In this document: positions 1 to 6,076 of the stretch, in pieces
How positions within the stretch are numbered: the first letter of the stretch is position 1
How the letters are laid out: every line of letters begins with the position of its first letter
From: DASVEG01 sp036380695
Lineage (GTDB): Bacteria; Actinomycetota; Acidimicrobiia; Acidimicrobiales; CADCTF01
Assembly (NCBI GenBank): GCA_036380695.1
Contig: DASVEG010000370.1
Span: 1 to 11,607 of the forward strand
Length of the DNA: 11,607 bases
Reading direction: 5' to 3'
Translations under genes and position numbers: made by a program
The notes under the pieces: generated by a model
What the model was told of the DNA's origin: nothing
Seen by the model: only the letters and a program-made list of their open reading frames with translations
The model's database searches: none

Positions 1-266
1 ATCGCTGCGAGGTCGAGCGCCTGCAGCAGTTCGTCGCCCTTCGCCTTTCGCTCGTCGTCCGTCGCGTCCGGTCGCGGTGCCACGTCGATGTCGGCGGCGT
101 AGCCCGCGGCCCGCAGGATGCGGTCGAGGGTGTCGACGCGCGGGATCGCACGGCCTGCCTCGTAGGCCGCGAGCGTTGCGTGGGAGGTGCCGGCTCGTGC
201 CGCGAGCCCTCGTAGCGACAAGCCGGCTCCGAGCCGTACCCGGCGCAACGTTCGCGCGGCGTCCAC
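1..266 (-). CDS. XRE-family helix-turn-helix regulator, C-terminus cut off by the window edge
   Basis: Only the first 88 codons are present; no stop is reached before position 1. Translating the minus strand from the GTG at 264-266 gives a compact XRE/Cro-CI HTH: LRRVRLGAGLSLRGLAARAG, then TSHATLAAYEAGRAIPRVDT (the recognition helix with the usual YExGRxxP ending), then LDRILRAAGYAADIDVAP, and a charged stretch ending in ELLQALDLAA. The start is chosen because a TANNNT-like -10 (TATCGT) ends exactly 6 nt upstream, which suggests a leaderless mRNA. A perfect inverted repeat just upstream (284-311) is the obvious autoregulatory operator. Short XRE proteins of this shape often act as antitoxins or local repressors. 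Any partner gene would lie left of the window, so that role is not shown here. The HTH identification is firm; the function is not. Confidence 0.8.
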   Translation of the reverse strand, partial: MDAARTLRRVRLGAGLSLRGLAARAGTSHATLAAYEAGRAIPRVDTLDRILRAAGYAADIDVAPRPDATDDERKAKGDELLQALDLAA

Positions 267-272
267 CTCGTC

Positions 273-278
273 ACGATA
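273..278 (-). promoter_or_regulatory. Putative -10 hexamer of a leaderless promoter for the XRE gene
   Basis: On the minus strand TATCGT matches TANNNT and is followed by exactly 6 nt (GACGAG) before the GTG start at 266. In Actinobacteria this spacing places the transcription start on the start codon. No good -35 is seen; the region where it would lie is covered by the inverted repeat at 284-311. Confidence 0.45.
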
Positions 279-283
279 GCAGG

Positions 284-311
284 CTGGTGGTATCAGAGCT
301 GATACCACCAG
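284..311. promoter_or_regulatory. Perfect 13+13 bp inverted repeat, likely operator of the XRE regulator
   Basis: The arms CTGGTGGTATCAG (284-296) and CTGATACCACCAG (299-311) are exact reverse complements separated by two bases (AG). The element lies in the intergenic region between the divergent XRE and ligC genes, directly upstream of the -10-like TATCGT of the XRE gene and about 48 bp before the ligC start. A dimeric HTH repressor bound here would cover the -35/spacer region of its own promoter and could also affect ligC transcription. The symmetry is seen directly. The identity of the binding protein is inferred from position. Confidence 0.75.
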
Positions 312-347
312 GGTCCGGCTCGGGAATGCAGAGTCGTTCCCGACGGC

Positions 348-351
348 AGGA
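348..351 (+). promoter_or_regulatory. Ribosome binding site that supports the ligC start
   Basis: AGGA sits 7 nt before the GTG at 359. This supports GTG-359 over the upstream in-frame ATG at 326, which has no comparable purine tract at a useful distance. Confidence 0.5.
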
Positions 352-358
352 TGTCGCC

Positions 359-1441
359 GTGCAACTTCCGGTCAACCCGCCCGTCCCACCGATGCTCGCC
401 AAGGCGACGAAGGAATTGCCGTCGGGCGACGGCTGGCAGTTCGAACCCAAGTGGGACGGCTTCCGGTGCATCGCCTTTCGGGACGGCGACGAGGTGATCC
501 TCGGCAGCCGCAACGAGCGGCCGCTCACGAGGTACTTCCCCGAGCTGGTCGACCCCATCAGGGAACAGCTGCCCGATCGCATCGTCGTCGACGGCGAGAT
601 CGTGATCGCCACCCCGTCGGGCCTCGACTTCGACGCGTTGCAGTTGCGGTTGCACCCCGCGGAATCGAGGGTGAGGAAGCTCGCCGCCGAGACGCCGTCG
701 TCGTTCGTCGCGTTCGACCTCCTGGCCTGTGGCGACACCGACGCGCGCGAGCTGCCACTCGCCGATCGGTGGCGGATGCTGTGCGAGGTGATGGACGGCG
801 TCGAGCCGCCGTTGTACGTGTCGCCTGCCACCCACGACCGCGCCGTGGCGCAGGACTGGTTCACCCGCTTCGAGGGCGCGGGCCTCGACGGTGTCGTGGC
901 CAAGCGGCTCGACACGACCTACCGGCCGAACGAACGCGTGCACCTCAAGGTCAAGCACGACCGCACGGCCGACTGCGTCGTCGCCGGGTTCCGCTGGCAC
1001 AAGAGCGGCGGGATCGTCGGTTCGATCCTGCTCGGGTTGTTCGACGACGCCGGCACGCTGCACCACGTCGGTGTCGTCGGTGCGTTCCCCATGAAAACGC
1101 GCCAGGAGCTGGTCGAGTTCCTCGAGCCGTATCGCGAGGGAGCGCTCGACAACCATCCGTGGCGGGAGTGGGCGGTGGCCGCCGCGCAGGAGGCGGGCCA
1201 CACGCGTATGCCCGGTGGGCAGTCGCGGTGGAACGCGGGCAAGGACCTATCGTGGGAGCCGTTGCGGCCCGAGCTCGTGGTGGAGGTCGCGTACGACCAG
1301 CTGCAGGGCGACCGGTTCCGGCATGCGGGCCAGTTCCGCCGGTGGCGGCCAGACAAGACGCCGGACCAGTGCCGCTACGACCAGCTCGAGACGATCGTGC
1401 CCGAGCTGCTGGCGTCCGTCTTCGGCGCCGGCTCGCGCTGA
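359..1441 (+). CDS. ligC: ATP-dependent DNA ligase, LigC type
   Basis: This encodes a 360-residue ligase that seals nicks by the enzyme-AMP mechanism. Visible motifs are the adenylation motif EPKWDGFR with nucleophile Lys31, the SRNERPLTRYFPEL segment, motif III FVAFDLLA, motif IV GLDGVVAKR and motif V HLKVKHDR, followed by an OB-fold region beginning at GFRWHKSGG. The GTG start gives MQLPVNPPVPPMLAK, which closely resembles the N-terminus I recall for mycobacterial LigC, and the length fits that family (about 360 aa). Extending to ATG-326 only adds an arginine-rich leader. There are no nuclease or polymerase domains, so this is not a LigD fusion. LigC enzymes are minor ligases linked to base excision repair and backup end joining. 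It heads a tight operon with the RNA methyltransferase 6 bp downstream. No primase/polymerase partner gene is present in the window. Its promoter region contains the XRE-gene operator. Confidence 0.93.
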   Translation: MQLPVNPPVPPMLAKATKELPSGDGWQFEPKWDGFRCIAFRDGDEVILGSRNERPLTRYFPELVDPIREQLPDRIVVDGEIVIATPSGLDFDALQLRLHPAESRVRKLAAETPSSFVAFDLLACGDTDARELPLADRWRMLCEVMDGVEPPLYVSPATHDRAVAQDWFTRFEGAGLDGVVAKRLDTTYRPNERVHLKVKHDRTADCVVAGFRWHKSGGIVGSILLGLFDDAGTLHHVGVVGAFPMKTRQELVEFLEPYREGALDNHPWREWAVAAAQEAGHTRMPGGQSRWNAGKDLSWEPLRPELVVEVAYDQLQGDRFRHAGQFRRWRPDKTPDQCRYDQLETIVPELLASVFGAGSR

Positions 1442-1447
1442 CCGCAG

Positions 1448-2299
1448 GTGCCCGTCGTCGCCATCGACGGCAGCCACCCGGCGCACGCGCTCGCGGACGA
1501 ACGCCTTTCCGACTACGCCGCGCTGAACCAGGTCGAGACTCGGCGCGAGGTCGAGCGTCGCGGAGGCTTCTTCATCGCGGAGAGCGAGCTCGTCATCCGT
1601 GAGCTCGTCGCGACGCGGGAGCGCTGGCCGCTGCGATCGGTGCTCGTCACGACCGCGCGGTACGACGCGATGACCGACGTGCTCGACGTGGTCGCGGCCG
1701 AAGGCGTGCCCGTGTTCGTCACCGAGCTGGCGGTGGTGCGCGCCGTGACGGGCTTCCACGTCCACCGCGGCGTGCTCGCGAGCGCGGACCGTCCCGCGTC
1801 GCCGCCTCGCGTGGAGGACGTCGTGGGCGGCGCGTCGCTGGTCGCCGTCCTCGAGGGCATCGCCGACCACGAGAACGTCGGCTCGATCTTCCGGAGCGCG
1901 GCGGCGTTCGGCATCGGCGCCATCGTGCTCGACCCGTCGTCGGCCGACCCGCTCTACCGCCGCTCCGTCCGCGTCTCGATGGGGCACGTGCTGCGCGTGC
2001 CGTTCGCCCGCGACGAGCGCTGGGCCGACGTGCTGCGCTCGCTGGGGTTCACGATCGCCGCGCTCACGCCCGCACCCGACGCGATCGAGCTCGACGAGCT
2101 CGTCGCCGCACGCGACCGCGGCGACCACGGGCGCGTCGCCGTCGTCCTGGGCGCCGAAGGGGAAGGGCTCACGGCGGCGACGCTCGCCGCCGCGGACTGC
2201 CGCGTGCGCATCCCCATCGACCCATCCGTCGACTCGTTGAACGTCGGCGTGGCCGCCGCGGTGGCGTTCCACGCCCTGCGGCAGACTCCACGCCGATGA
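1448..2299 (+). CDS. SpoU/TrmH-family (SPOUT) RNA 2'-O-methyltransferase
   Basis: The 283-residue product would transfer a methyl group from S-adenosylmethionine to a ribose 2'-OH of tRNA or rRNA in the cytoplasm. An N-terminal substrate-binding region (about 20-115, ending GFHVHRGVLA) precedes the SPOUT knot. Motif 1 is ENVGSIFRSAAAFG (142-155, catalytic Arg149), motif 2 is VVLGAEGEGL (232-241), and motif 3 spans 255-274 with the SLNVGVAAA core (263-271). The length is normal for the family. It starts with GTG 6 nt after the ligC stop; an AGG abuts the start and is too close to be a good ribosome site, so translation is probably coupled. The last bases overlap the next ATG. The RNA target and modified nucleotide cannot be told from sequence. 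Enzymes of this class act in rRNA and tRNA modification, and some confer antibiotic resistance. Confidence 0.9.
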   Translation: MPVVAIDGSHPAHALADERLSDYAALNQVETRREVERRGGFFIAESELVIRELVATRERWPLRSVLVTTARYDAMTDVLDVVAAEGVPVFVTELAVVRAVTGFHVHRGVLASADRPASPPRVEDVVGGASLVAVLEGIADHENVGSIFRSAAAFGIGAIVLDPSSADPLYRRSVRVSMGHVLRVPFARDERWADVLRSLGFTIAALTPAPDAIELDELVAARDRGDHGRVAVVLGAEGEGLTAATLAAADCRVRIPIDPSVDSLNVGVAAAVAFHALRQTPRR

Positions 2300-2709
2300 C
2301 ACGCCTCACGAAGTTGCGGACGATGCTCGACGTCAACGACATGCAGGAGACGATCGCGTTCTACTGCGACAAGCTCGGCTTCACGCTGTCGGCGACGTTC
2401 GGCCACGACCCGGAGAAGCCGACATGGTGCAACGTGCATCGCGACGACGTCGCGTTCATGTTCACCGCGAGCGAGCCGCACGAGCACGAGGACGGTTCGA
2501 CGCACGCGCACGAACCAGGGCTGAACGGTGCCCTGTACGTGAGCGTCGACGACGTCGATGCGCTGCACGCCGAGGTCGCCGAGCGCCTCGACCCGTCGGC
2601 GATCGTCTACCCGCCCACCGACCAGCCCCACGCCATGCGCGAGTTCGCGATCCACGACCCGAACGGCTTCGCCCTCGTCTTCGGCATGCCCATCGACGCC
2701 CCCGCCTGA
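2296..2709 (+). CDS. VOC-superfamily protein (glyoxalase/bleomycin-resistance fold)
   Basis: This small protein (137 aa) has the single-module vicinal-oxygen-chelate pattern. LRTMLDVNDMQETIAFYCDK is the usual opening strand and helix, with the FYCDKLGF hallmark. A middle section WCNVHRDDVAFMF is followed by a His/Glu-rich loop (HEHEDGSTHAHEPG), then ALYVSVDDVDALHAEV, and FAIHDPNGFALVFG closes the fold. Such proteins act as dimers in metal-dependent lyases, dioxygenases or antibiotic-binding proteins. Nothing here fixes the substrate. The ATG overlaps the methyltransferase stop in an ATGA arrangement, so it is the last gene of the ligC operon and is probably translationally coupled. The His-rich loop could contribute metal binding, but that is inference. 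Confidence 0.85.
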   Translation: MTRLTKLRTMLDVNDMQETIAFYCDKLGFTLSATFGHDPEKPTWCNVHRDDVAFMFTASEPHEHEDGSTHAHEPGLNGALYVSVDDVDALHAEVAERLDPSAIVYPPTDQPHAMREFAIHDPNGFALVFGMPIDAPA

Positions 2710-2713
2710 CTCG

Positions 2714-2759
2714 TTTTGTGAACCGATGGCGCATCATGATGCGCCATTCGCACACAAAA
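2714..2759. repeat. Nested inverted repeat with a perfect 22-bp palindrome between convergent genes
   Basis: The core at 2726-2747 is a perfect palindrome with half-sites ATGGCGCATCA and TGATGCGCCAT and no spacer. It is flanked, after exactly 5 unpaired bases on each side, by a second pair of arms, TTTTGTG (2714-2720) and CACAAAA (2753-2759). It fills the 54-bp gap between the stop of the VOC gene and the stop of the MBL gene. A transcript of either strand could fold into an 11-bp stem (minus loop bases), an internal loop and a 7-bp outer stem. It is not a canonical bidirectional intrinsic terminator, because the T-runs lie before the hairpin and the A-runs after it on both strands. It may still end transcription, protect 3' ends, or be a dispersed palindromic element. 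Confidence 0.7.
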
Positions 2760-2763
2760 GCGC

Positions 2764-3597
2764 TCAGAGCTCGACGAGCTCGCCTTCGGCCGCGGCCTCC
2801 ACGATCGGTGACGTGCACGTGCCGTAGACGCGGACGAGGTCGTCGATCTGGTCGTCGGTGCGCGACGGGTCGTGGTGGAAGAGCAACAGCCGGCGCGCGC
2901 CTGCCAGCTCGCACAAGCGGACGGCGTAGTCGATCGACGAGTGCCCCCAGCCCGAGCGCTCGACCAGCTCGGCCGCCGTGTATTGCGAGTCGTGGAGGAC
3001 GACGTCCGCGCCGTCGCAGAGCGCGAGCGCGGTCTCGTGGTACTCGCCCGCGCCCTCCGGCCCCGGACCGAGCGCGATCGGCCAGTGGTCGGACAGGTAC
3101 GCGAGCGTCGACCGCCCGTCGGTGACGCGGTAGCCGAACGTGCGGCCGCCCTTGTGGGGGATGTCGAGCGCGGTGACGCTGAACGCGCCGATGCGGTGCT
3201 CGCCTGCCTCCAACGAGTGGAACCGCCATGTCCCGCGCAGCTGGTCGGGCGTGACGGGGAAGTGCGGCGGCGACATGGCGCGGCTCAACACGTCGAGCGC
3301 GTTCCCCTGCGCTGGCACGTAGCAGTCGACCTCCGCGCCCTCGTTGTCGACGGCGCGCGAGAACGGCAGACCCTGCGTGTGGTCCCAGTGGAGGTGCCCG
3401 AAGAGGATCGCCCCGCGGAACGGCTCGCCGTCGAGCAGGTTGCCGAGCCGCCGGATGCCGGTGCCGGCGTCGAGCACGAGCGACGGCCGCTCGCCGTCGG
3501 TCGCGATGGCGACGCACGACGTGTGGCCGCCGTACCGGACGAACTCCGGGCCCGGGGCGGGGGTCGACCCCCGCACCCCGCAGACCCACAACCTCAC
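2764..3597 (-). CDS. Metallo-beta-lactamase-fold hydrolase
   Basis: The 277-residue product has a full MBL core. It opens with VCGVRGSTPAPGPE and RYGGHTSC, then LVLDAGTGIRRLG, the metal motif HLHWDHTQG (His68, His70, Asp72, His73), IPHKGG (His148), YLSDH (Asp170), LHDSQYT, GHSS (218-221) and FHHDP (240-244). HxHWDHxQG proteins of this branch are mostly uncharacterised; relatives include phosphodiesterases and phosphonate-pathway hydrolases. The GTG start overlaps the stop of the upstream gene (GTGA), so the two are cotranslated. A purine tract GAGGGA lies about 11 nt upstream. The partner's cyclic-nucleotide-binding domain and the nearby cyclase make a cyclic-nucleotide phosphodiesterase role conceivable. 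That is inference; the motif alone does not give the substrate. No signal peptide is seen, so it is likely cytoplasmic. Confidence 0.85.
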   Translation of the reverse strand: MRLWVCGVRGSTPAPGPEFVRYGGHTSCVAIATDGERPSLVLDAGTGIRRLGNLLDGEPFRGAILFGHLHWDHTQGLPFSRAVDNEGAEVDCYVPAQGNALDVLSRAMSPPHFPVTPDQLRGTWRFHSLEAGEHRIGAFSVTALDIPHKGGRTFGYRVTDGRSTLAYLSDHWPIALGPGPEGAGEYHETALALCDGADVVLHDSQYTAAELVERSGWGHSSIDYAVRLCELAGARRLLLFHHDPSRTDDQIDDLVRVYGTCTSPIVEAAAEGELVEL

Positions 3598-4601
3598 TCG
3601 GACGCGGTTCCCTCGTGACGGTGCCCGGCGCTGAGCTGGACGAGCTTCTCCCGGTCGATCTGGTCGGGCGTGGCCACCGCGACCCGCAGGGGAGTGACGG
3701 CGCGCAACGTCGACGTGCGAACGCCGCCCTCGAGGATGGCGCGCTCGCCGTGCATCGAGCCGGGGCCGAACTCGGCCACGGCCTCGCCGTCGACCTCGAC
3801 CGAGATCACGCCGTCGAGGATGAGGTACAGCTCGTCGCCCGGCGCGCCCTGCTCGGTGAGCGCGGCCCCGGCCTCGATCTTGCGCAGCGCCGGCTTCGCA
3901 CCGCTGTTCATGACGAGGTGCGACAGCTCGCGCTCCAGCGCCGTCTCCACCTGGCTGACGACCGCGGGGGAGTCCTCGTCGCCCCAGGGCGAGTGCTCGC
4001 CGAACGAGTTGCGGTACCAGTGCTCGAAGTCGATCAAGCCCGACTTCAGGCAGAGCGTGCCGTTGGCGTCGTAGATCCAGTGACGGGGGAACGCGCTCGC
4101 ACCCGCGAGGCCGTGCTCGACGCGCCCGTCGGCGTGCAGCGTGAGCTGGAGCGTCGTCCAGGCGGTCGGCGCGCTGAACTGCACGTACGGCGGGTGGTTC
4201 ACGTGGCGGGGCGCTGGCGCGCCGGTGCGGCCGCCCGCGGTCTGGGCAAAGCGCACCCAACCGTCGCCGACCTCGGGTTCGTGCTCGATGGTCGGGAACG
4301 CGGTCGGGGTGAACCGCACCCGCTTGCCGAGCCGCACCGTGGTGGTGTTGATGAAGCTCTCGCCGCCCTGGCCGTGGTCGACGACGCGGCCGTCTTCGAC
4401 CTCGATCCACGCGGTCAGGACGTTGGCGAACCGGATGCGATCGGCGGCGAGAAGTTTCTCGATCACGTGCCGCCCGTCGATTACGTCGGGCGGCGTCTCG
4501 TCGTAATGGGCGACGCCCACCTCGAACGGGAGCTTCGTTACGCCTTTGATGGCCTCGGACGGGATCCACGACACCGATACGACCGACGACTCGATACGCA
4601 T
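3594..4601 (-). CDS. Protein with uncharacterised N-terminal region and C-terminal cyclic-nucleotide-binding domain
   Basis: The product has 335 residues. Residues about 238-320 form a CRP-type cNMP-binding domain: LRKIEAGAALTEQGAPGDELYLILDG, then GSMHGERAIL with Glu286 and Arg295 nine residues later, as in the phosphate-binding cassette where Glu meets the ribose and Arg the cyclic phosphate. There is no HTH after it, so it is not a CRP-like transcription factor. Residues 1-230 match no domain I recognise; they hold tryptophan- and aromatic-rich patches (FPRHWIYDANG, SGLIDFEHWYRNSFGEHSPWG). The ATG at 4601 is preceded on its strand by TTAGGT, with TACCGG 6 nt upstream, a weak -10 candidate. 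The gene overlaps the MBL gene by 4 bp and is divergent from the cyclase gene, which suggests it senses that cyclase's product. The ligand assignment to cAMP or cGMP is open. Confidence 0.8.
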   Translation of the reverse strand: MRIESSVVSVSWIPSEAIKGVTKLPFEVGVAHYDETPPDVIDGRHVIEKLLAADRIRFANVLTAWIEVEDGRVVDHGQGGESFINTTTVRLGKRVRFTPTAFPTIEHEPEVGDGWVRFAQTAGGRTGAPAPRHVNHPPYVQFSAPTAWTTLQLTLHADGRVEHGLAGASAFPRHWIYDANGTLCLKSGLIDFEHWYRNSFGEHSPWGDEDSPAVVSQVETALERELSHLVMNSGAKPALRKIEAGAALTEQGAPGDELYLILDGVISVEVDGEAVAEFGPGSMHGERAILEGGVRTSTLRAVTPLRVAVATPDQIDREKLVQLSAGHRHEGTASE

Positions 4602-4735
4602 ACCTAACCGGTACCACCCGCGGCACGTTCGTGCGAGTGGGAACGCCGCCCTGCGAGGGGTGTGCTGGCACCACCACGGCCTTCTTGTCCTCACCGTTGC
4701 CAAGGGCACCCCCCGACAGGCCAGCATGGAGGTGT
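4602..4735. promoter_or_regulatory. Divergent promoter region between the cNMP-binding gene and the cyclase gene
   Basis: The 134 bp hold the upstream regions of two oppositely transcribed genes. I see no convincing -35/-10 pair, no CRP-type TGTGA-N6-TCACA site and no strong palindrome. A shared control region is inferred from geometry only. Confidence 0.4.
4728..4732 (+). promoter_or_regulatory. Shine-Dalgarno sequence that fixes the cyclase start
   Basis: GGAGG ends 3 nt before the ATG at 4736. The spacing is short but the match is strong, and no in-frame codon further upstream has a comparable site. It supports starting the protein at MATAAASDGR rather than at the GTG at 4631. Confidence 0.55.
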
Positions 4736-6076
4736 ATGGCGACGGCTGCAGCGAGCGACGGGCGGACCATCACCGTCTTCCTCGCGGACGACAACATCAT
4801 CGTCCGCGAGGGCGTGCGCGCCCTGCTCGCACGCGAGGCCGACATCGAGATCGTCGGCGTGGCCGGCGACTACGACGAGCTGATCGCGGGCGCCGAGGCG
4901 GCCGCGCCCCAGGTCGTCGTCACCGACATCCGCATGCCGCCTGCGTTCCAGTCGGAGGGCATCGACGCCGCGAAGGAAGTGCGCAAGCGCCACCCCGGCA
5001 CCGGCATCGTCATCCTCAGCCAGTACGACGACCCGGAGTACGCCATCTCGCTCTTGCAGGACGGCTCGGCCGGGTACGCGTACCTCCTCAAGGACCGCAT
5101 CGCCGAGGGCAACGCGCTCGCCCACGCCGTCCGCGAGGTGGCGTCCGGCGGCACCGCGATCGACCCCGTCATCATCGACGCGATCATGCGGCCCGTCGCC
5201 CACTCCTCCGAGGGGCTGTCGAACGCCGAGGAGGAGCTGCTCCGGTACGTCGCCGAGGGCAAGCCCATCAAGGCGATCGCGGTGACGCAGCACAAGACGG
5301 CGGCGGCTGTCGCCGACGACGTCGAGCAGCTCTTCCTCAAGCTCGCGCAGGACGCGAGCGCGGGCGTTGCCGGCGGGTTGAAGCGCCTGCGGATGCTGCA
5401 CCAGGCGATCGTCGACCGCGAGGAGCAGGGCGACCGGTTGTCGCGCCTGCTGCCTGGCGGGCTGGCGGAGAAGCTGCGCGACGAGGGGCGCAAGATCGGC
5501 GAGACCGAGCGCGTCGACGTCACCGTCATCATGTCGGACATCCGCGGCTACTCGGGGATCGCCGAGACCGCCGACCCGTCCGAGCTGGCCGCGCAGCTCA
5601 ACACCCACCGCGCCGAGATGAACCACGCGATCCTCGACGAAGGCGGCACCGTGATGCAGTTCGTCGGCGACGCGGTGATGGCGGTGTTCGGGGCGCCGTT
5701 CCCCCAGACCGACCATGCGGACCGGGCCCTCGCCGCGGCTCGCGCCATGCACCGGCGCCAGGCAGAGGTCAACGCGCGATGGAAGGCCGAGGGGCTCGAG
5801 CCGTTCGGCCTCGGCATCGGCTTGTCGACGGGCCCGGCCGCGGCTGCCCTGCTCGGGTCGGAGGAACGACTGGAATACACGCTCGTCGGCGACACCGTGA
5901 ACCTCTCGGCGCGACTCCAGCAGTGGGCCGAAGCCGGCGAGATCATCCTCAGCCAGGCCACCTACGACGCGCTGAAGGAACGGCCCGAGTGCGAGGTGAT
6001 GCCGCCCGCGACCGTCAAGGGGCGGCAGGCGCCGGTGCACGCGTACCGCGTGCCGAGAGAGCCGGACGAGGCGTGA
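4736..6076 (+). CDS. Response regulator-type class III nucleotide cyclase (REC - degenerate LuxR HTH - cyclase)
   Basis: The 446-residue product should make cAMP or cGMP from ATP or GTP under control of receiver phosphorylation. The REC domain (about 11-135) has acid pair Asp18/Asp19, phosphoacceptor Asp64 in VTDIRMPP, Ser95 and Lys119 (LLKDR). Residues 161-203 (GLSNAEEELLRYVAEGKPIK, then AIAVTQHKTAAAVADDVEQL and FLKL) align by eye with a LuxR-type HTH but lack its usual DNA-contact pattern. A helical linker ending LSRLLPGGLAEKLRDEG leads to the cyclase domain (about 258-440): metal Asp268 (SDIRGYS) and Asp312 (QFVGDAVMAVFG), and transition-state residues Asn389 and Arg393 (GDTVNLSARLQ). The base-recognition positions are Gln308 and Thr382 rather than the usual Lys and Asp/Thr, so nucleotide choice is uncertain. 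No membrane segment is present. The stop overlaps the next gene's GTG by 4 bp. Confidence 0.9.
   Translation: MATAAASDGRTITVFLADDNIIVREGVRALLAREADIEIVGVAGDYDELIAGAEAAAPQVVVTDIRMPPAFQSEGIDAAKEVRKRHPGTGIVILSQYDDPEYAISLLQDGSAGYAYLLKDRIAEGNALAHAVREVASGGTAIDPVIIDAIMRPVAHSSEGLSNAEEELLRYVAEGKPIKAIAVTQHKTAAAVADDVEQLFLKLAQDASAGVAGGLKRLRMLHQAIVDREEQGDRLSRLLPGGLAEKLRDEGRKIGETERVDVTVIMSDIRGYSGIAETADPSELAAQLNTHRAEMNHAILDEGGTVMQFVGDAVMAVFGAPFPQTDHADRALAAARAMHRRQAEVNARWKAEGLEPFGLGIGLSTGPAAAALLGSEERLEYTLVGDTVNLSARLQQWAEAGEIILSQATYDALKERPECEVMPPATVKGRQAPVHAYRVPREPDEA

Noticed and set aside
77..358. Upstream extension of the ligase from ATG 77 (or ATG 326)
   Set aside because: The added residues are Arg/Pro-rich without family similarity and would be read through the XRE promoter and operator. 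GTG-359 has an AGGA at 7 nt and gives the family N-terminus.
1247..2302. Minus-strand open frame of 351 codons opposite the RNA methyltransferase
   Set aside because: It is antisense to a gene with all three SPOUT motifs, has shadow composition (His/Arg/Asp-rich) and no recognisable domain.
2726..2747. Calling the palindrome a classical intrinsic terminator
   Set aside because: No T-run follows the stem on either strand; the T and A runs are in the opposite order. It is kept as a repeat of unknown role.
4469..4494. 8-bp inverted repeat GCCGCCCG/CGGGCGGC inside the cNMP-binding gene
   Set aside because: It has a 10-nt loop within coding sequence and is expected by chance in DNA this GC-rich. 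No positional reason for function.
4631..4735. Extension of the cyclase to GTG 4631
   Set aside because: The extra 35 residues are not receiver-like, and a GGAGG lies just before ATG 4736.
3598..4845. Extension of the MBL frame upstream to 4845
   Set aside because: That part is Arg-rich shadow sequence in another frame of the cNMP-binding gene. The GTGA overlap at 3594-3597 gives the natural start.
4546..6072. Upstream extension of the kinase-like frame to 4546 (710 codons)
   Set aside because: The upstream part is Arg-rich shadow sequence of the cyclase gene. Kinase-like similarity begins only after the GTG at 6073.
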